A stretch of 62,685 nucleotides of DNA, taken from the NCBI RefSeq assembly GCF_002929845.1, contig NZ_PJJS01000035.1:1-62685 (forward strand). Direction: 5' to 3'. Source of the stretch: Cryobacterium sp. M96 (GTDB lineage Bacteria > Actinomycetota > Actinomycetes > Actinomycetales > Microbacteriaceae). A program made the position numbers and the translations under genes. The notes under the pieces were generated by a model. It was not told the DNA's origin, did not search any database, and saw nothing but the letters and a program-made list of their open reading frames with translations. Positions 1 to 9,268 of this stretch are shown one piece after another (the first letter of the stretch is position 1; the number at the start of each line of letters is the position of its first letter).

Positions 1-385
1 ACCCACCAAGGGCTGTCGCTTCGAGGCAACTTATATAAGTTACCCACCCGACTAATCTCTGTCAAATCACGGAAAGCAGCCGATTCCAAGTGCGCCAAAG
101 CGACTCGAAATCATCTACATACGCGACCTGACGACCAGCCGAAGAGAGATATTATTTTGGTTTGAACCCGAACACTCCCTGGTCGGGAGGATATTCGAGA
201 AGAAACTAAATCTTCGTCCCACTTGAGGCCGGGAAGCTCTGCGGCTTTCCGCACCTGTGGGGTGACTAGAGAGACATTACGGTGAATTTTGGGGGTGCGC
301 AACTCCCTCCCGCATCCCGGGCGTGTCGGCTCCGGCGCCCTGGCGGAAGCCCCCAGGTGCGGGCCTCACGGCGGTCCGGCGCGTC
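1..385. other. No recognisable gene (left edge)
   Basis: This stretch lies downstream of the methyltransferase gene that ends at 386. A 63-codon open frame on the minus strand (302-111) has no recognisable family, and no ribosome binding site was identified for it. The first 300 bases are less GC-rich than what follows. No RNA gene, repeat or terminator with a T-run was found. It may be the edge of an accessory segment, but nothing here proves that. Confidence 0.4.
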
Positions 386-1522
386 TCAGCGTCCGGTCGA
401 GACCGTGACGGTGAACTTGGCGTTCCGACCGACCTGGTGTGTCGGCCCGACCAATCGCGTCAGCGCGGGGCGATAACCGAGGTGGGTGTTCCACACACTC
501 CACAGTTCACCACCGGGCTGCAACACTCGTCCGGCATCCTCGAACAGTTTCAGGGCTATGCCGGCATGGACCGACGAGCCGATGTGAAAGGGCGGGTTCA
601 GCACAATCAGTTCGGCCGAGGCATCCGGTTGGCTCTGGAGCGCGTCATCCCGCACGACCGTGACCCGGTCGGCGAGCGCATTGGCCACCATGGTGGCCCG
701 CGCGGAGGCGACGGCCGCGGCCGACTGGTCGGTGGCGGTCACCCGCAGGGCGGGACGGCGTCGGGCGAGGGTGGCGGCGAGCACCCCGGTGCCGCAGCCG
801 AGGTCGATGGCGCTCCGAGCATCCGTTTTCATCCGATCAAGGAACTCAAGCAGGTAGCGCGTTCCGATATCGACGGTCGCGCCGGCAAACGCAGCCCCGT
901 GGGCGCAGATCGTGAGTCCCAGGTCGGCGTGCTCCACAGAATTCGGCCAGGTGGACACCGTCGGCTGAGTTGCGGAGGCAGTCGGAGCCGCTGCCCTGAG
1001 TACCCGCGACTTTTGCCGGGCCGACGAGACCTGCAGCTCGCCGAAGTGCCGGCGGAGCACCGCGTTCATGGTCGGCGTCATGTGCTTGATGCGTCCGCCG
1101 GCGATCACCACCACATCCGGTGCCGCGAAACGACGGATGGCGTCGGCGAACTCATCGAGCGCCGTCAGACTGCGCGGCAGCTGGATCAGTACCACCCGCG
1201 CGTTCGTCAGCAGTTCTTCGCCCAGGATGAGGGAGCGGTAGGAATCGGCGAGTCCGGCGTCGGCCGCATTCAGGGTGAGGGCCAACTCCCCAGAGAGGAC
1301 ATCCTGGTGCACCCGGATTCCCCGGGCCCCGGCCAGTGCGGCCGCGCCCAGGGTGAGAGCGCCATAGCGGTCCTCGATCACCACGACCTCGCCGGATCCT
1401 GCCTCGGCCAGCACGCCGGCCGCCTCGTCGAGGATCAGGCGGTCGCTCGCATCCACGGCGAAGAGATTGTCCGCTTCCACGTCGGGGAAACGCCTCAGGC
1501 GGTCAAAGGAAAAATCAGGCAT
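386..1522 (-). CDS. Class I SAM-dependent methyltransferase, RlmG/RsmC type
   Basis: The 378-residue product looks like a guanine-N2 rRNA methyltransferase of the RlmG/RsmC group, which modifies ribosomal RNA in the cytoplasm with S-adenosylmethionine. The N-terminal half (about 1-190) is a degenerate methyltransferase-like domain. The C-terminal half carries the SAM motif I, AIDLGCGTGVLA, near residue 240 and the catalytic NPPFH motif near residue 310, which is typical of amino-directed N-methyltransferases. The gene lies 26 bp after hspR on the same strand, so it may be read through from the chaperone operon. The exact substrate (23S or 16S position) cannot be told from sequence alone. Confidence 0.8.
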   Translation of the reverse strand: MPDFSFDRLRRFPDVEADNLFAVDASDRLILDEAAGVLAEAGSGEVVVIEDRYGALTLGAAALAGARGIRVHQDVLSGELALTLNAADAGLADSYRSLILGEELLTNARVVLIQLPRSLTALDEFADAIRRFAAPDVVVIAGGRIKHMTPTMNAVLRRHFGELQVSSARQKSRVLRAAAPTASATQPTVSTWPNSVEHADLGLTICAHGAAFAGATVDIGTRYLLEFLDRMKTDARSAIDLGCGTGVLAATLARRRPALRVTATDQSAAAVASARATMVANALADRVTVVRDDALQSQPDASAELIVLNPPFHIGSSVHAGIALKLFEDAGRVLQPGGELWSVWNTHLGYRPALTRLVGPTHQVGRNAKFTVTVSTGR

Positions 1523-1548
1523 TGCCTCAGGCTAGCCCGCAGGTGCGG

Positions 1549-1983
1549 CTACTTCTCGTCGCCGATCGGGCGGGAACCCAGGGGGCGCCAGATCACGATC
1601 TGGTTGGACCGGCGCGTGCGCGTACCGGCCCGCATCGAGATGACCTCACCGGCCGAGCCGGCCGCGAAGACGCGGCGGCCCGGACGGTTGAGCAGTTCAT
1701 CGGCCAGCGCAGACTCCAATTCGCGCAGCCGCGATTCGAGCGTGCGCACGTGGTCCTCGAGGTCAATGATGCGACGGATCCCTTCCAGGCTCACACCCTC
1801 GGCACCGAGCTCCGCGATCTCGCGGAGCTTGGCCACATCCCGCATCGAGTACCGGCGAGACCGACCGGGGGTGCGGTCGGGACTCACCAGCCCCAGGCGA
1901 TCGTATTGGCGCAGCGTTTGCGGGTGCATGCCCGCAAGCTCGGCGGCCATCGAGATTACGAAAACCCGGGTGTTCTCGTCCAC
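1549..1983 (-). CDS. hspR: HspR, MerR-family heat shock repressor
   Basis: The 144-residue product is a MerR-type winged-helix regulator. The N-terminal region reads AAELAGMHPQTLRQYDRLGL, the DNA-recognition helix characteristic of HspR, and is followed by the RRYS wing and a helical segment (about residues 75-105). The start is GTG, just 2 bases after the dnaJ stop, so it is the last gene of the dnaK-grpE-dnaJ-hspR operon. In actinobacteria HspR, with DnaK as co-repressor, binds HAIR repeats before dnaK, and two such repeats are visible upstream of dnaK here. The tail after residue 110 is basic and has no recognised motif. Confidence 0.93.
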   Translation of the reverse strand: MDENTRVFVISMAAELAGMHPQTLRQYDRLGLVSPDRTPGRSRRYSMRDVAKLREIAELGAEGVSLEGIRRIIDLEDHVRTLESRLRELESALADELLNRPGRRVFAAGSAGEVISMRAGTRTRRSNQIVIWRPLGSRPIGDEK

Positions 1984-1985
1984 CG

Positions 1986-2993
1986 TCAGTCTCTCGCCTT
2001 CGCGAGGAGTTCGTCGCGCGGATTCTCCTTCGGCAGTGCTTCCGCGAAGGCCGCGAGTTTCTCTTCGGCGTCCTTCGACAGATGAGACGGAACGGCAACC
2101 TGAACCTCCGCCAGCAGGTCCCCGGTGCCCTTGGGCGTCACGACGCCACGCCCCTTGACGCGCAGCACGCGCCCGCTCGGGGTGCCCGGGGCGATGCGCA
2201 GTTTGACCGGCGCTCCGCCCAACGTCGGCACCTCGATAGTGGCGCCGAGCGCGGCCTCGACGAACGTGACCGGAACGGAGACCCGCAGGTTCAGCCCATC
2301 GCGTTCGAAGACCGGGTGCTTGCGCACGTTCACCGTGAGTACGATGTCGCCGGACTCGCCGCCGTCAGGGCTGTGCTGCCCCTGGCCGCGGAGCTTGATC
2401 TTCTGCCCGTCGGCCACCCCGGCCGGGATCTTCACCTTGATGGCGCGGCCATCCTGCGTTTGCAGGGTGATCTGGTCACCGTGCGTGGCCGTGATGAAGT
2501 CGACCGTTGTCGACGCGATCACGTCGCGGCCGCGAGTCGGCCCGCCGTAGCCGCGGAACCCGCCGCTCGAGGTGCCGAAACCGCCGCCACCCTGACCGCG
2601 GCCGAACATGCCGCCGAGGAGGTCGTCGAAACCGCCCTGCTCATAGGAGTAGCCGGGCTGTTGTTGCCGCGCGCCCCCACCGAACATGCCTCCGAAGACA
2701 TCATCGAAGCCTCCGGCCTGCCCGCCACCGGGGCGCGGGGCGGTGAAGCGGGCCCCACCGCCCATCGCGCGCACAGCATCGTATTCCTTGCGTTGGGCAG
2801 GGTCACCGATCACCGAGTGTGCCTCGCTGATCTCCTTGAACGTCGCCTCGGCCGCAGGGTTGCCCGGATTGGAGTCCGGGTGATACGTGCGGGCGAGCTT
2901 GCGATAGGCCTTCTTCAGCTCGGCCGGGGTGACGTCCTTTGACACACCCAGGACCTTGTAAAAGTCCTTATCGAACCAGTCCTGGCTAGCCAT
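1986..2993 (-). CDS. dnaJ: DnaJ-family co-chaperone without zinc finger
   Basis: This 335-residue Hsp40 stimulates the ATPase of DnaK. An N-terminal J domain (about 8-75) carries the HPD motif (YHPDSNPGN). A long Gly/Phe-rich linker with GGGF and GGMFG repeats follows (about 80-150), then the C-terminal substrate-binding beta-domains (about 155-320). The CxxCxGxG zinc-finger repeats of classical DnaJ are absent, so it is of the DnaJ1/CbpA-like class found in actinobacterial dnaK operons. Its ATG overlaps the end of grpE by 8 bp. A second, zinc-finger DnaJ is expected elsewhere in the genome. Confidence 0.93.
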   Translation of the reverse strand: MASQDWFDKDFYKVLGVSKDVTPAELKKAYRKLARTYHPDSNPGNPAAEATFKEISEAHSVIGDPAQRKEYDAVRAMGGGARFTAPRPGGGQAGGFDDVFGGMFGGGARQQQPGYSYEQGGFDDLLGGMFGRGQGGGGFGTSSGGFRGYGGPTRGRDVIASTTVDFITATHGDQITLQTQDGRAIKVKIPAGVADGQKIKLRGQGQHSPDGGESGDIVLTVNVRKHPVFERDGLNLRVSVPVTFVEAALGATIEVPTLGGAPVKLRIAPGTPSGRVLRVKGRGVVTPKGTGDLLAEVQVAVPSHLSKDAEEKLAAFAEALPKENPRDELLAKARD

Positions 2994-3606
2994 CGCTCGG
3001 TACCTGCACGACGACCTTGGCCACGCGCAGGAGCGACGAGCCGAGGAAGTAGCCGGTCTCGATCACGTCACCGACGGTCTCCGACTCGATGCCCGCGGTG
3101 GGCAGCTGGAAGATCGCCTCGTGGATGGTCGGATCGAACGGTTCGCCGACCGTGCCGAAGGACTTCACGCCCAGGCGCTCGACGCTCCCCCGCAGTTTCG
3201 CGGCGATCGTGCTGAACGCCGAGTCTTCGACCAGGTCGCCGTGCTTCTCAGCGCGGTCGAGATCGTCGAGCACGGGAATCAGGCCCTTTACGACATCCAC
3301 GGTGACGCGCTCACGCTCGACCTCGCGGTTGGCCTCGGTGCGGCGACGGTAGTTGGCGTACTCCGCGGTGACCCGCTTGAGGTCGGCGAGGTGCTCGCTC
3401 GTGGGCTCGTCGACTTCCCGCGTGGCGGCGTCCAGGATGTCTTGGACCGTCAGCTCGTCCTCTTCGATACCCTCGGCGGACGCCTCGTCGATGTCCTCGA
3501 CACTCACACCTTCGGCTTCCGCCTCGGCGTCGGTCCCGGGGGCACCCTCAGTGGATGCCCCCTCGTCAAACGGCTCGTCGCCAGGACGCTTGTTGTCGTC
3601 TGCCAT
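2986..3606 (-). CDS. grpE: GrpE nucleotide exchange factor
   Basis: The 206-residue product is the ADP/ATP exchange factor for DnaK. The first 60 residues are acidic and low-complexity. A long coiled-coil helix follows (about 70-130, with YANYRRRTEANREVERER), then the C-terminal beta-wing domain with the GEPFDPTIHEAIFQ signature. The start ATG shares its A with the dnaK TAA stop (TAATG), indicating coupled translation. The protein ends inside the start region of dnaJ. Length and order agree with other actinobacterial GrpE proteins. Confidence 0.95.
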   Translation of the reverse strand: MADDNKRPGDEPFDEGASTEGAPGTDAEAEAEGVSVEDIDEASAEGIEEDELTVQDILDAATREVDEPTSEHLADLKRVTAEYANYRRRTEANREVERERVTVDVVKGLIPVLDDLDRAEKHGDLVEDSAFSTIAAKLRGSVERLGVKSFGTVGEPFDPTIHEAIFQLPTAGIESETVGDVIETGYFLGSSLLRVAKVVVQVPSDG

Positions 3607-5474
3607 TACTTCTTGGCCTCGTCTTCGTCGTCGACGACCTCGGCGTCAACCACGTCTTCGTCGGAGCCGGCCGCGTCGGCGGTCGGCTCGGAGTCGGTTG
3701 GGGCACCGGCCGCGGCATCCGCCTGGCTGGTCTTGTAGATGGCCTCGCCGAGCTTGCCCTGGCTCTCGTTGAGCTTGTCGAAGGCCGTCTTCACGGCCGC
3801 ATCGTCGTCGCCGACGAGAGCGGCCTTGAGGGCGTCGACGTCGGCCTGAACCTCGGACTTCACGTCCTCGGGCAGCTTCTCGTCGTTCTCCTTGATCAGC
3901 TTCTCGATCGAGTAAGCGAGCTGCTCCGCCGTGTTGCGGGTCTCGGCTGCCTCGCGACGGCGCTTGTCCTCGGCGGCGTGCTCTTCGCCCTCGCGCACCA
4001 TGCGCTCGATGTCTTCCTTCGCGAGCGAAGATCCGCCCGTGATGGTCATCGACTGTTCCTTGCCGGTGCCCTTGTCTTTGGCAGACACGTGCACGATGCC
4101 GTTGGCGTCGAGATCGAAGGTAACCTCAACCTGCGGGATGCCGCGCGGGGCCGGCGCGATGCCGGTCAGCTCGAACGTGCCGAGGTTCTTGTTGTCGCGG
4201 GTGAACTCGCGCTCGCCTTGGAAGACCTGGATCGCGACGGACGGCTGGTTGTCGTCGGCTGTGGTGAAGGTCTCGCTGCGCTTGGTCGGGATGGCCGTGT
4301 TGCGCTCGATCAGGCGCGTCATGATGCCGCCCTTGGTCTCGATGCCGAGGCTCAGCGGGGTGACGTCGATGAGCAGGACATCTTTGCGCTCACCCTTCAG
4401 CACGCCGGCCTGCAGTGCGGCGCCAACGGCGACGACCTCGTCCGGGTTGACGCCCTTGTTCGGGTCCTTGCCACCGGTCTCGGCCTTGACGAGCTCGTAC
4501 ACGGCGGGCATGCGGGTGGAGCCACCGACGAGAACGACGTGGGCGATATCTTCCACCTTGACCCCGGCTTCACGGATGACGTCCTGAAACGGCTTCTTCG
4601 TGCGGTCGAGCAGGTCTTCGGTCATCTTCTCGAACTGGGCGCGGGTGAGCGTCTCGTCGAGGTTGGCCGGGCCATTCTCGGTCAGGGAGAGGTACGGCAG
4701 CTGGATGCTCGTCGACATGCTGCTCGAGAGTTCCTTCTTGGCCTGCTCGGCGGCTTCCTTGAGGCGCTGCTTGGCGATCTTGTCCTTGGAGACGTCGACG
4801 CCGGTGGTTTCCTTGAACTTCTTGATCAGGTGATCGACGATGCGCTGATCCCAGTCGTCGCCGCCGAGGCGGTTGTCACCGGCAGTCGACCGCACCTGAA
4901 TGGTGGAGAAGTCGTCGTCCTTGCCTACCTCGAGGAGGGAGACGTCGAAGGTTCCGCCGCCGAGGTCGAAGACCAGGATGAGCTCGTCTTCTTTGCCACG
5001 GTCGAGGCCGTAGGCGAGTGCGGCCGCGGTCGGCTCGTTGATAATACGCAGCACGTTGAGGCCGGAGATCTCGCCGGCCTCCTTGGTGGCCTGGCGCTCG
5101 GCATCGTTGAAGTACGCGGGAACGGTGATGACGGCATCCGTCACCTTGTCGCCCAGGTACGCCTCGGCATCGCGCTTGAGCTTGGCCAGGATGCGGGCCG
5201 AAACTTCCTGCGGGGTGAACTTCTTGTCGTCGATGGCGACATTCCAGTCGGTGCCCATATGGCGCTTGACCGACGCGATGGTGCGGTCGACGTTGGTGAC
5301 GGCCTGGCGCTTGGCGGTCTCGCCGACCAGCACCTCGCCGTCTTTGGTGAAGGCGACGACGGACGGCGTGGTCCGGAAGCCTTCGGCGTTTGCGATGACG
5401 GTGGGTTCTCCACCTTCGAGGACGGCCACCACAGAGTTGGTGGTTCCGAGGTCGATGCCTACTGCACGGGCCAT
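3606..5474 (-). CDS. dnaK: Chaperone DnaK (Hsp70)
   Basis: The 622-residue Hsp70 uses ATP to bind and release unfolded proteins. The nucleotide-binding domain starts with [17 protein letters not shown] and contains [14 protein letters not shown] and the [10 protein letters not shown] motif. The substrate-binding domain includes [14 protein letters not shown], and a helical lid ends in an acidic tail rich in D and E. It is the first gene of the operon. Two HAIR-type inverted repeats lie 46-130 bp upstream, so HspR control is expected. Its length matches other actinobacterial DnaK proteins. Confidence 0.98.
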   Translation of the reverse strand: MARAVGIDLGTTNSVVAVLEGGEPTVIANAEGFRTTPSVVAFTKDGEVLVGETAKRQAVTNVDRTIASVKRHMGTDWNVAIDDKKFTPQEVSARILAKLKRDAEAYLGDKVTDAVITVPAYFNDAERQATKEAGEISGLNVLRIINEPTAAALAYGLDRGKEDELILVFDLGGGTFDVSLLEVGKDDDFSTIQVRSTAGDNRLGGDDWDQRIVDHLIKKFKETTGVDVSKDKIAKQRLKEAAEQAKKELSSSMSTSIQLPYLSLTENGPANLDETLTRAQFEKMTEDLLDRTKKPFQDVIREAGVKVEDIAHVVLVGGSTRMPAVYELVKAETGGKDPNKGVNPDEVVAVGAALQAGVLKGERKDVLLIDVTPLSLGIETKGGIMTRLIERNTAIPTKRSETFTTADDNQPSVAIQVFQGEREFTRDNKNLGTFELTGIAPAPRGIPQVEVTFDLDANGIVHVSAKDKGTGKEQSMTITGGSSLAKEDIERMVREGEEHAAEDKRRREAAETRNTAEQLAYSIEKLIKENDEKLPEDVKSEVQADVDALKAALVGDDDAAVKTAFDKLNESQGKLGEAIYKTSQADAAAGAPTDSEPTADAAGSDEDVVDAEVVDDEDEAKK

Positions 5475-5519
5475 GTGTGCGTTCTCCTTTAAAGTATGTT
5501 CTCAGCTCGATTTCACAGA

Positions 5520-5540
5520 GTTGAGTGGTGCTGGCTCAAG
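5520..5540 (-). promoter_or_regulatory. HAIR operator 1 upstream of dnaK
   Basis: The site reads GTTGAGT, 7 bases, GCTCAAG, and fits the HspR operator consensus CTTGAGT-N7-ACTCAAG with two mismatches. On the dnaK strand a possible -35 (TTGACT, complement of 5563-5568) lies upstream, so this repeat would cover the -10 region of the dnaK promoter. Binding by HspR is inferred from the family; the inverted repeat itself is seen directly. Confidence 0.85.
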
Positions 5541-5583
5541 TGTGCCAGTGTCCCAAATCGAAAGTCAAGCCACGCACCTGAGA

Positions 5584-5604
5584 GTTGAGCGTGAACGACT
5601 CAAC
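5584..5604 (-). promoter_or_regulatory. HAIR operator 2 upstream of dnaK
   Basis: The site reads GTTGAGC, 7 bases, ACTCAAC, a second HAIR-type inverted repeat 64 bp from the first. It lies upstream of the presumed -35 of dnaK and about 58 bp before the divergent MFS gene, so HspR bound here could also influence that gene. The two sites flank the candidate dnaK -35. Confidence 0.82.
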
Positions 5605-5661
5605 TTTGAGATTTCGTGCAATCGATGGTCTCCGGCCACCCGCATCCACTAGCCTCAGCGC

Positions 5662-6990
5662 ATGACCGGGATCGCGGAGCAGGGCAGCACGGATGCCCGG
5701 GAGCTGCCAGACAAAACGAGCAGACGCCGCGTAGTGGCTTGGAGCTTCTGGGACTGGGGCTCTGCCGCGTTTAATGCGGTGGTCACCACCTTCGTCTTCA
5801 CCGTCTACATCACGGGCAGCTCGTTCGGCGACAAAGACGTCATTTCCGCCCAGCTCGGTTGGGCCCTCGCCATCGCCGGCTTGCTGGTAGCGGTGCTGGC
5901 CCCGATCACCGGACAGCGCTCGGACACCTCCGGGCGGCGCAAGCTGTGGCTCGGCGTCAACACGTTCATCGTGGTGGGCCTCACCGCGGCGATGTTCTTC
6001 GTGGAGGCTTCACCGAGCTTCCTGCTGCTCGGCCTCGTTCTGGTGGCCGCCGGCAACGTCTTCTTCGAGTTCGCCAGCGTCAACTACAACGCCATGTTGT
6101 CCCAGGTCTCGACCGCGCGCACCATCGGCAGGGTCAGCGGTTTCGGTTGGGGCATGGGCTACATCGGCGGCATCGTGCTGCTGCTCATCGTGTACTTCGG
6201 TTTCATCAGCCCCGACGTGGGTCTGTTCGGGGTGACCAGCGAGAACGGCCTCTCGGTGCGGGTCACGATGCTCATCGCGGCCGCCTGGTTCGGCCTGTTC
6301 GCCCTGCCGGTGCTGTTCTCGGTTCCCGAAAACCGTTCTCCCGTTGCGGTGCGCCGGCCCCGGGTGAGCTTCCTCCGTTCCTACGTCGTGCTCGGGCAGG
6401 ACATCATTCGGCTCTGGAAGACCAGCCGCCAGACGGTGTACTTCCTGATCGCGAGCGCGATCTTCCGCGACGGCCTGGCCGGGGTTTTCACCTTCGGCGG
6501 GGTGCTCGCGGCATCCGTCTTCGGATTCTCACCCGGCGAGGTGATCATCTTCGCTATCGCCGCCAATGTCGTGGCGGGCGTGGCCACCATCATCGCCGGC
6601 GCGCTTGACGACCGGGTCGGCGCAAAGCCGATCATCGTGACCGCTCTGATCGGCCTGATCGTGTTCGGCAGCATCGTATTCCTGCTGCACGACGGCGGTC
6701 AGATCGTGTTCTGGACCGCCGGCCTCGCCTTGACGCTCTTCGTCGGGCCGGCCCAGTCGGCCAGCCGCACCTTCCTGGCACGCCTGATCCCGGCCGGCCG
6801 GGAGGGTGAGGTCTTCGGGCTCTACGCCACGACGGGCCGCGCGGTGAGCTTTCTGGCGCCGACCATGTTCGCCCTGACGGTGACGATCTTCGGCGAAACC
6901 TATTGGGGCATCCTCGGACTTATGTTGGTTTTGCTCGTGGGGCTGCTTCTCCTGCTGCCGGTGAAGGCACGCCAGGACCAGATCGGCTAA
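5662..6990 (+). CDS. MFS transporter, UMF1/Atg22-like
   Basis: This 442-residue integral membrane protein has about 12 hydrophobic segments. The N-terminal stretch WSFWDWGSAAFNAVVTTFVF is typical of the UMF1 (Atg22-like) branch of the major facilitator superfamily. The conserved loop SDTSGRRK (MFS signature A-like) follows the second segment. The substrate is unknown. Family members are linked to amino acid or sugar efflux, but nothing here settles that. It is divergent from dnaK, and its start lies 58 bp from a HAIR site. It meets the next gene tail to tail with a 4-bp overlap. Confidence 0.85.
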   Translation: MTGIAEQGSTDARELPDKTSRRRVVAWSFWDWGSAAFNAVVTTFVFTVYITGSSFGDKDVISAQLGWALAIAGLLVAVLAPITGQRSDTSGRRKLWLGVNTFIVVGLTAAMFFVEASPSFLLLGLVLVAAGNVFFEFASVNYNAMLSQVSTARTIGRVSGFGWGMGYIGGIVLLLIVYFGFISPDVGLFGVTSENGLSVRVTMLIAAAWFGLFALPVLFSVPENRSPVAVRRPRVSFLRSYVVLGQDIIRLWKTSRQTVYFLIASAIFRDGLAGVFTFGGVLAASVFGFSPGEVIIFAIAANVVAGVATIIAGALDDRVGAKPIIVTALIGLIVFGSIVFLLHDGGQIVFWTAGLALTLFVGPAQSASRTFLARLIPAGREGEVFGLYATTGRAVSFLAPTMFALTVTIFGETYWGILGLMLVLLVGLLLLLPVKARQDQIG

Positions 6991-7508
6991 CGGATGCGGG
7001 TGGCCTCGTTGTGCTCGACCAGCACCCAGGTGGAACCCTCGTCGTTGGAGACCCAGCCCTCCCAGGCGTAGGCGTCAGGTGTGATCGAGACGAAGTTCCA
7101 GCGGATCGGGCGGCCGTCGGTGCCCGTGCCGTCCTGGCGCAGGCCGTTGCGGTGGGGGGTCGCCACGAGGTGGCAGTACTCGCCGGATGCCGGGGCGAAA
7201 TAGCTGACCCGCCACACGCCGGCGTAGGAATCATAGACTCGCACGGCCGTGGCGACGGTCTCGAAGCCGGTCGGGTGCGAGTCGCTCACGACGACCTCGA
7301 CGTCTTGCACCGCACGCCCGTCGAGCACGAAGTCGACGATCCAGGTGAATTCGCGCACGGTCCATTCGCCGGTCGTCTCGTCGAGGCGGGACCCGGTGGC
7401 GGCCCAGGCGCCGACCAGCTGGCCGAAGCGGCGCATCCGCCCCGGGTAGTCGGGTGTCGGTCCCGGCGCGACGAGCGCCTCGGCAAAGCTGGGCACGGAT
7501 GTGGTCAT
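6987..7508 (-). CDS. Conserved hypothetical protein, lipocalin-like (DUF1579-type)
   Basis: The 173-residue soluble product has no signal peptide. Alternating beta-strand pattern, RLDETTGEWTVREFTWIVDF and paired WRVSYFAP / WEGWVSNDEGSTW stretches suggest a small beta-barrel similar to DUF1579 proteins of unknown function. It converges on the MFS gene with a 4-bp stop overlap. No enzyme motif was recognised, and the family assignment is a resemblance only. Confidence 0.65.
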   Translation of the reverse strand: MTTSVPSFAEALVAPGPTPDYPGRMRRFGQLVGAWAATGSRLDETTGEWTVREFTWIVDFVLDGRAVQDVEVVVSDSHPTGFETVATAVRVYDSYAGVWRVSYFAPASGEYCHLVATPHRNGLRQDGTGTDGRPIRWNFVSITPDAYAWEGWVSNDEGSTWVLVEHNEATRIR

Positions 7509-7551
7509 GGGCCGATTTTACCGGGCGCGTGTTGCATGCGTGTGAACCGGG

Positions 7552-8163
7552 CTACTCGGCTCCGGTGGTCGATCCCATCGAGGCCTCCCGCACATCCGTG
7601 CAGTGGAAGTTCTGGAACGACCGCGACGCGGTCGGCCCGCGCTGGCCCTGGTAGCGGGAGCTGTATTCGCTTGAGCCGTAGGGACGTTCGGCGGGCGAAC
7701 TCAGCCGGAAGAAGCAGAGCTGACCGATCTTCATGCCGGGCCACAGCTTGATCGGCAGGGTGGCGACGTTGCTCAACTCGAGCGTCACGTGGCCGGTGAA
7801 ACCGGGATCGATGAAGCCGGCGGTCGAGTGGGTGAGCAGGCCGAGCCGGCCGAGCGAGCTCTTGCCCTCCAGCCGCGCGGCGACGTCGTCGGGCAGGGTG
7901 ACCTTCTCGTAGGTGGACCCGAGTACGAACTCACCGGGGTGCAGGATGAACGGTTCGCCCGCGGCGGTCTCGATCAACCGGGTCAGATCGGGCTGGTCTT
8001 CGGCCGGATCGATATAGGGGTACTTGTGGTTGTCGAAGAGGCGGAAGAAGCCGTCGAGTCGCACGTCGATACTCGACGGCTGGATCATGTCGGCCTGGTA
8101 CGGCTCCAGACGGATTCGTTCCGCGTTGATTTCAGCCTTGATTTCGCGATCCGAGAGCAGCAC
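7552..8163 (-). CDS. dcd: dCTP deaminase (probably bifunctional, dUTP-forming)
   Basis: The 203-residue product deaminates dCTP in dTMP synthesis. In related actinobacteria the enzyme also hydrolyses dUTP to dUMP. It begins MLLSDREI and carries the trimer-forming dUTPase-like fold with [11 protein letters not shown], the catalytic stretch [20 protein letters not shown] and the C-terminal [18 protein letters not shown] nucleotide-closing tail. Length and motifs match the family closely. It is a single gene with tRNA-Gly starting 73 bp upstream in the opposite direction. Confidence 0.95.
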   Translation of the reverse strand: MLLSDREIKAEINAERIRLEPYQADMIQPSSIDVRLDGFFRLFDNHKYPYIDPAEDQPDLTRLIETAAGEPFILHPGEFVLGSTYEKVTLPDDVAARLEGKSSLGRLGLLTHSTAGFIDPGFTGHVTLELSNVATLPIKLWPGMKIGQLCFFRLSSPAERPYGSSEYSSRYQGQRGPTASRSFQNFHCTDVREASMGSTTGAE

Positions 8164-8235
8164 GGTTCCAGCCTAACGGCGCGGACTTGATATGCTGGCA
8201 CGGTTCCGTTCCGGGCTTGCCTGCGCGACGGACAT

Positions 8236-8306
8236 GCGGATGTAGTTCAATGGTAGAACTTCAGCTTCCCAAGCTGATAGCGCGGGTTCGATTCCCGTCA
8301 TCCGCT
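8236..8306 (+). tRNA. tRNA-Gly (anticodon CCC)
   Basis: The 71-nt sequence folds as a tRNA. The acceptor stem pairs GCGGATG (8236-8242) with CATCCGC (8299-8305). The anticodon stem is TCAGC/GCTGA with loop TTCCCAA, giving anticodon CCC for glycine GGG codons. The T arm carries GGTTCGATTCC. The discriminator base is T and the CCA end is not encoded. No second copy of its 3' end was noticed in the window, so there is no sign of an element integrated here. Confidence 0.95.
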
Positions 8307-8382
8307 CACGTGTCATATTTCTCGGTCCTGTGATGCGGCTCGGTGATGCGGCTCTGTGCTGCCCCACGTCGGCGGCCTCCGG

Positions 8383-8388
8383 TATCGT
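8383..8388 (+). promoter_or_regulatory. Candidate -10 of a leaderless promoter (TATCGT)
   Basis: TATCGT fits the actinobacterial TANNNT -10 motif and ends 7 bases before the ATG at 8396. That ATG has no clear Shine-Dalgarno sequence. Together these suggest that transcription starts at or next to the start codon. This is an inference from spacing only. Confidence 0.5.
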
Positions 8389-8395
8389 CGAGACT

Positions 8396-9160
8396 ATGAC
8401 CGACCCGACACTGCGTATGCCGAACACCGTGCTGCGGGTGGTGCTCGACCTCGGCGTGCTGCCCCTGGACATCCCCCCGCTGCCCCCGCGTTTCCGGCAC
8501 CCGGAATTCGACGCGGACTGGGACGACGAGGAGCAGGTCGCCGGCATCTTCCTCGGCTTCGACGACGGAGAGTTCCACCTGGACATCCTGGAAGAAGGAG
8601 TCGAGTACCACTTCCACAACGCGGACGGGTCTTCGAGCGATGACAGTCCGTGGCCGGCCGCCGACACCCAGGCCCTCGTCGACTGGGCGACCGGCTTCGT
8701 GCTGCACGTTGCACCGCGCCTCCCGGATCTGCTGGAAGACTCGGATGAGGCCGCCGAATGGCACCATGTGGGGCTGCCGGTGTACTCCCGCGATTACGGG
8801 CCGGTCCCGCTCGAAATCATCGACGTGGAGTTGGAGGGCGAGCAGCTGATGCTCCCCTGGCTCGGGTCCGGCCACATCGCCGACGATCACCTCGACGGAC
8901 CTGACCACCCGATCGCGCTCCTCTGGAATCCGGAGCACGAAGATCCGGATATCCCGATCGCACGGGTGTGGCTGAACCCGAAGACCGGGGAACCGACAGC
9001 GCGCGCGGAAGCAGGGGTGGACTGGTCGGCCGTGGGGCTCACCAAAGCGGAAGTCCTGTCATGGGCGGAGAGCCTGTACCTGAACAATCACGTGATCGGC
9101 GATCCGGCCCAGATGATCATGCGAGCCGCACTGGAACGCATGGCAGGGCTCGACCGCTAG
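8396..9160 (+). CDS. Conserved hypothetical acidic protein
   Basis: The 254-residue protein is soluble, strongly acidic and has no signal or membrane segment. Motifs such as RFRHPEFDADWDDEEQVAGIF and a WLNPKTGEPT stretch near the C-terminus are not assigned to any family I recognise. The frame stays open for 22 codons upstream (to 8330), but that part overlaps the presumed promoter, so ATG 8396 was chosen. It is followed by the 77-bp repeat element at 9269. Its function is unknown. Confidence 0.65.
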   Translation: MTDPTLRMPNTVLRVVLDLGVLPLDIPPLPPRFRHPEFDADWDDEEQVAGIFLGFDDGEFHLDILEEGVEYHFHNADGSSSDDSPWPAADTQALVDWATGFVLHVAPRLPDLLEDSDEAAEWHHVGLPVYSRDYGPVPLEIIDVELEGEQLMLPWLGSGHIADDHLDGPDHPIALLWNPEHEDPDIPIARVWLNPKTGEPTARAEAGVDWSAVGLTKAEVLSWAESLYLNNHVIGDPAQMIMRAALERMAGLDR

Positions 9161-9268
9161 CTGAGTGAGTCCCAACCCGTTGGGTTGCATGACTCCCGAT
9201 AGCTCCGATCCGACAGCCCCCGTGGACTTTGTTCCTCAGCGGCGGAGCGCCGGGTCCGTCGCCGCACC

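Noticed and set aside
111..302. A 63-codon minus-strand frame at the left edge
   Set aside because: No recognised family and no neighbour on the same transcript to support it; kept only as a remark in the edge region.
323..2158. A 611-codon plus-strand frame opposite the methyltransferase and hspR
   Set aside because: It lies antisense to two well-supported genes, is Arg/Gly/Pro rich and has no recognisable domain.
3555..5492. A 645-codon open frame on the plus strand opposite dnaK
   Set aside because: It is the mirror of a high-GC gene with strong codon bias; the composition (GVLLALEDG, LVVV-rich) has no family pattern and dnaK is certain on the other strand.
8236..8306. tRNA-Gly as an integration site of an element
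   Set aside because: No repeat of the tRNA 3' end, no integrase and ordinary genes on both sides.
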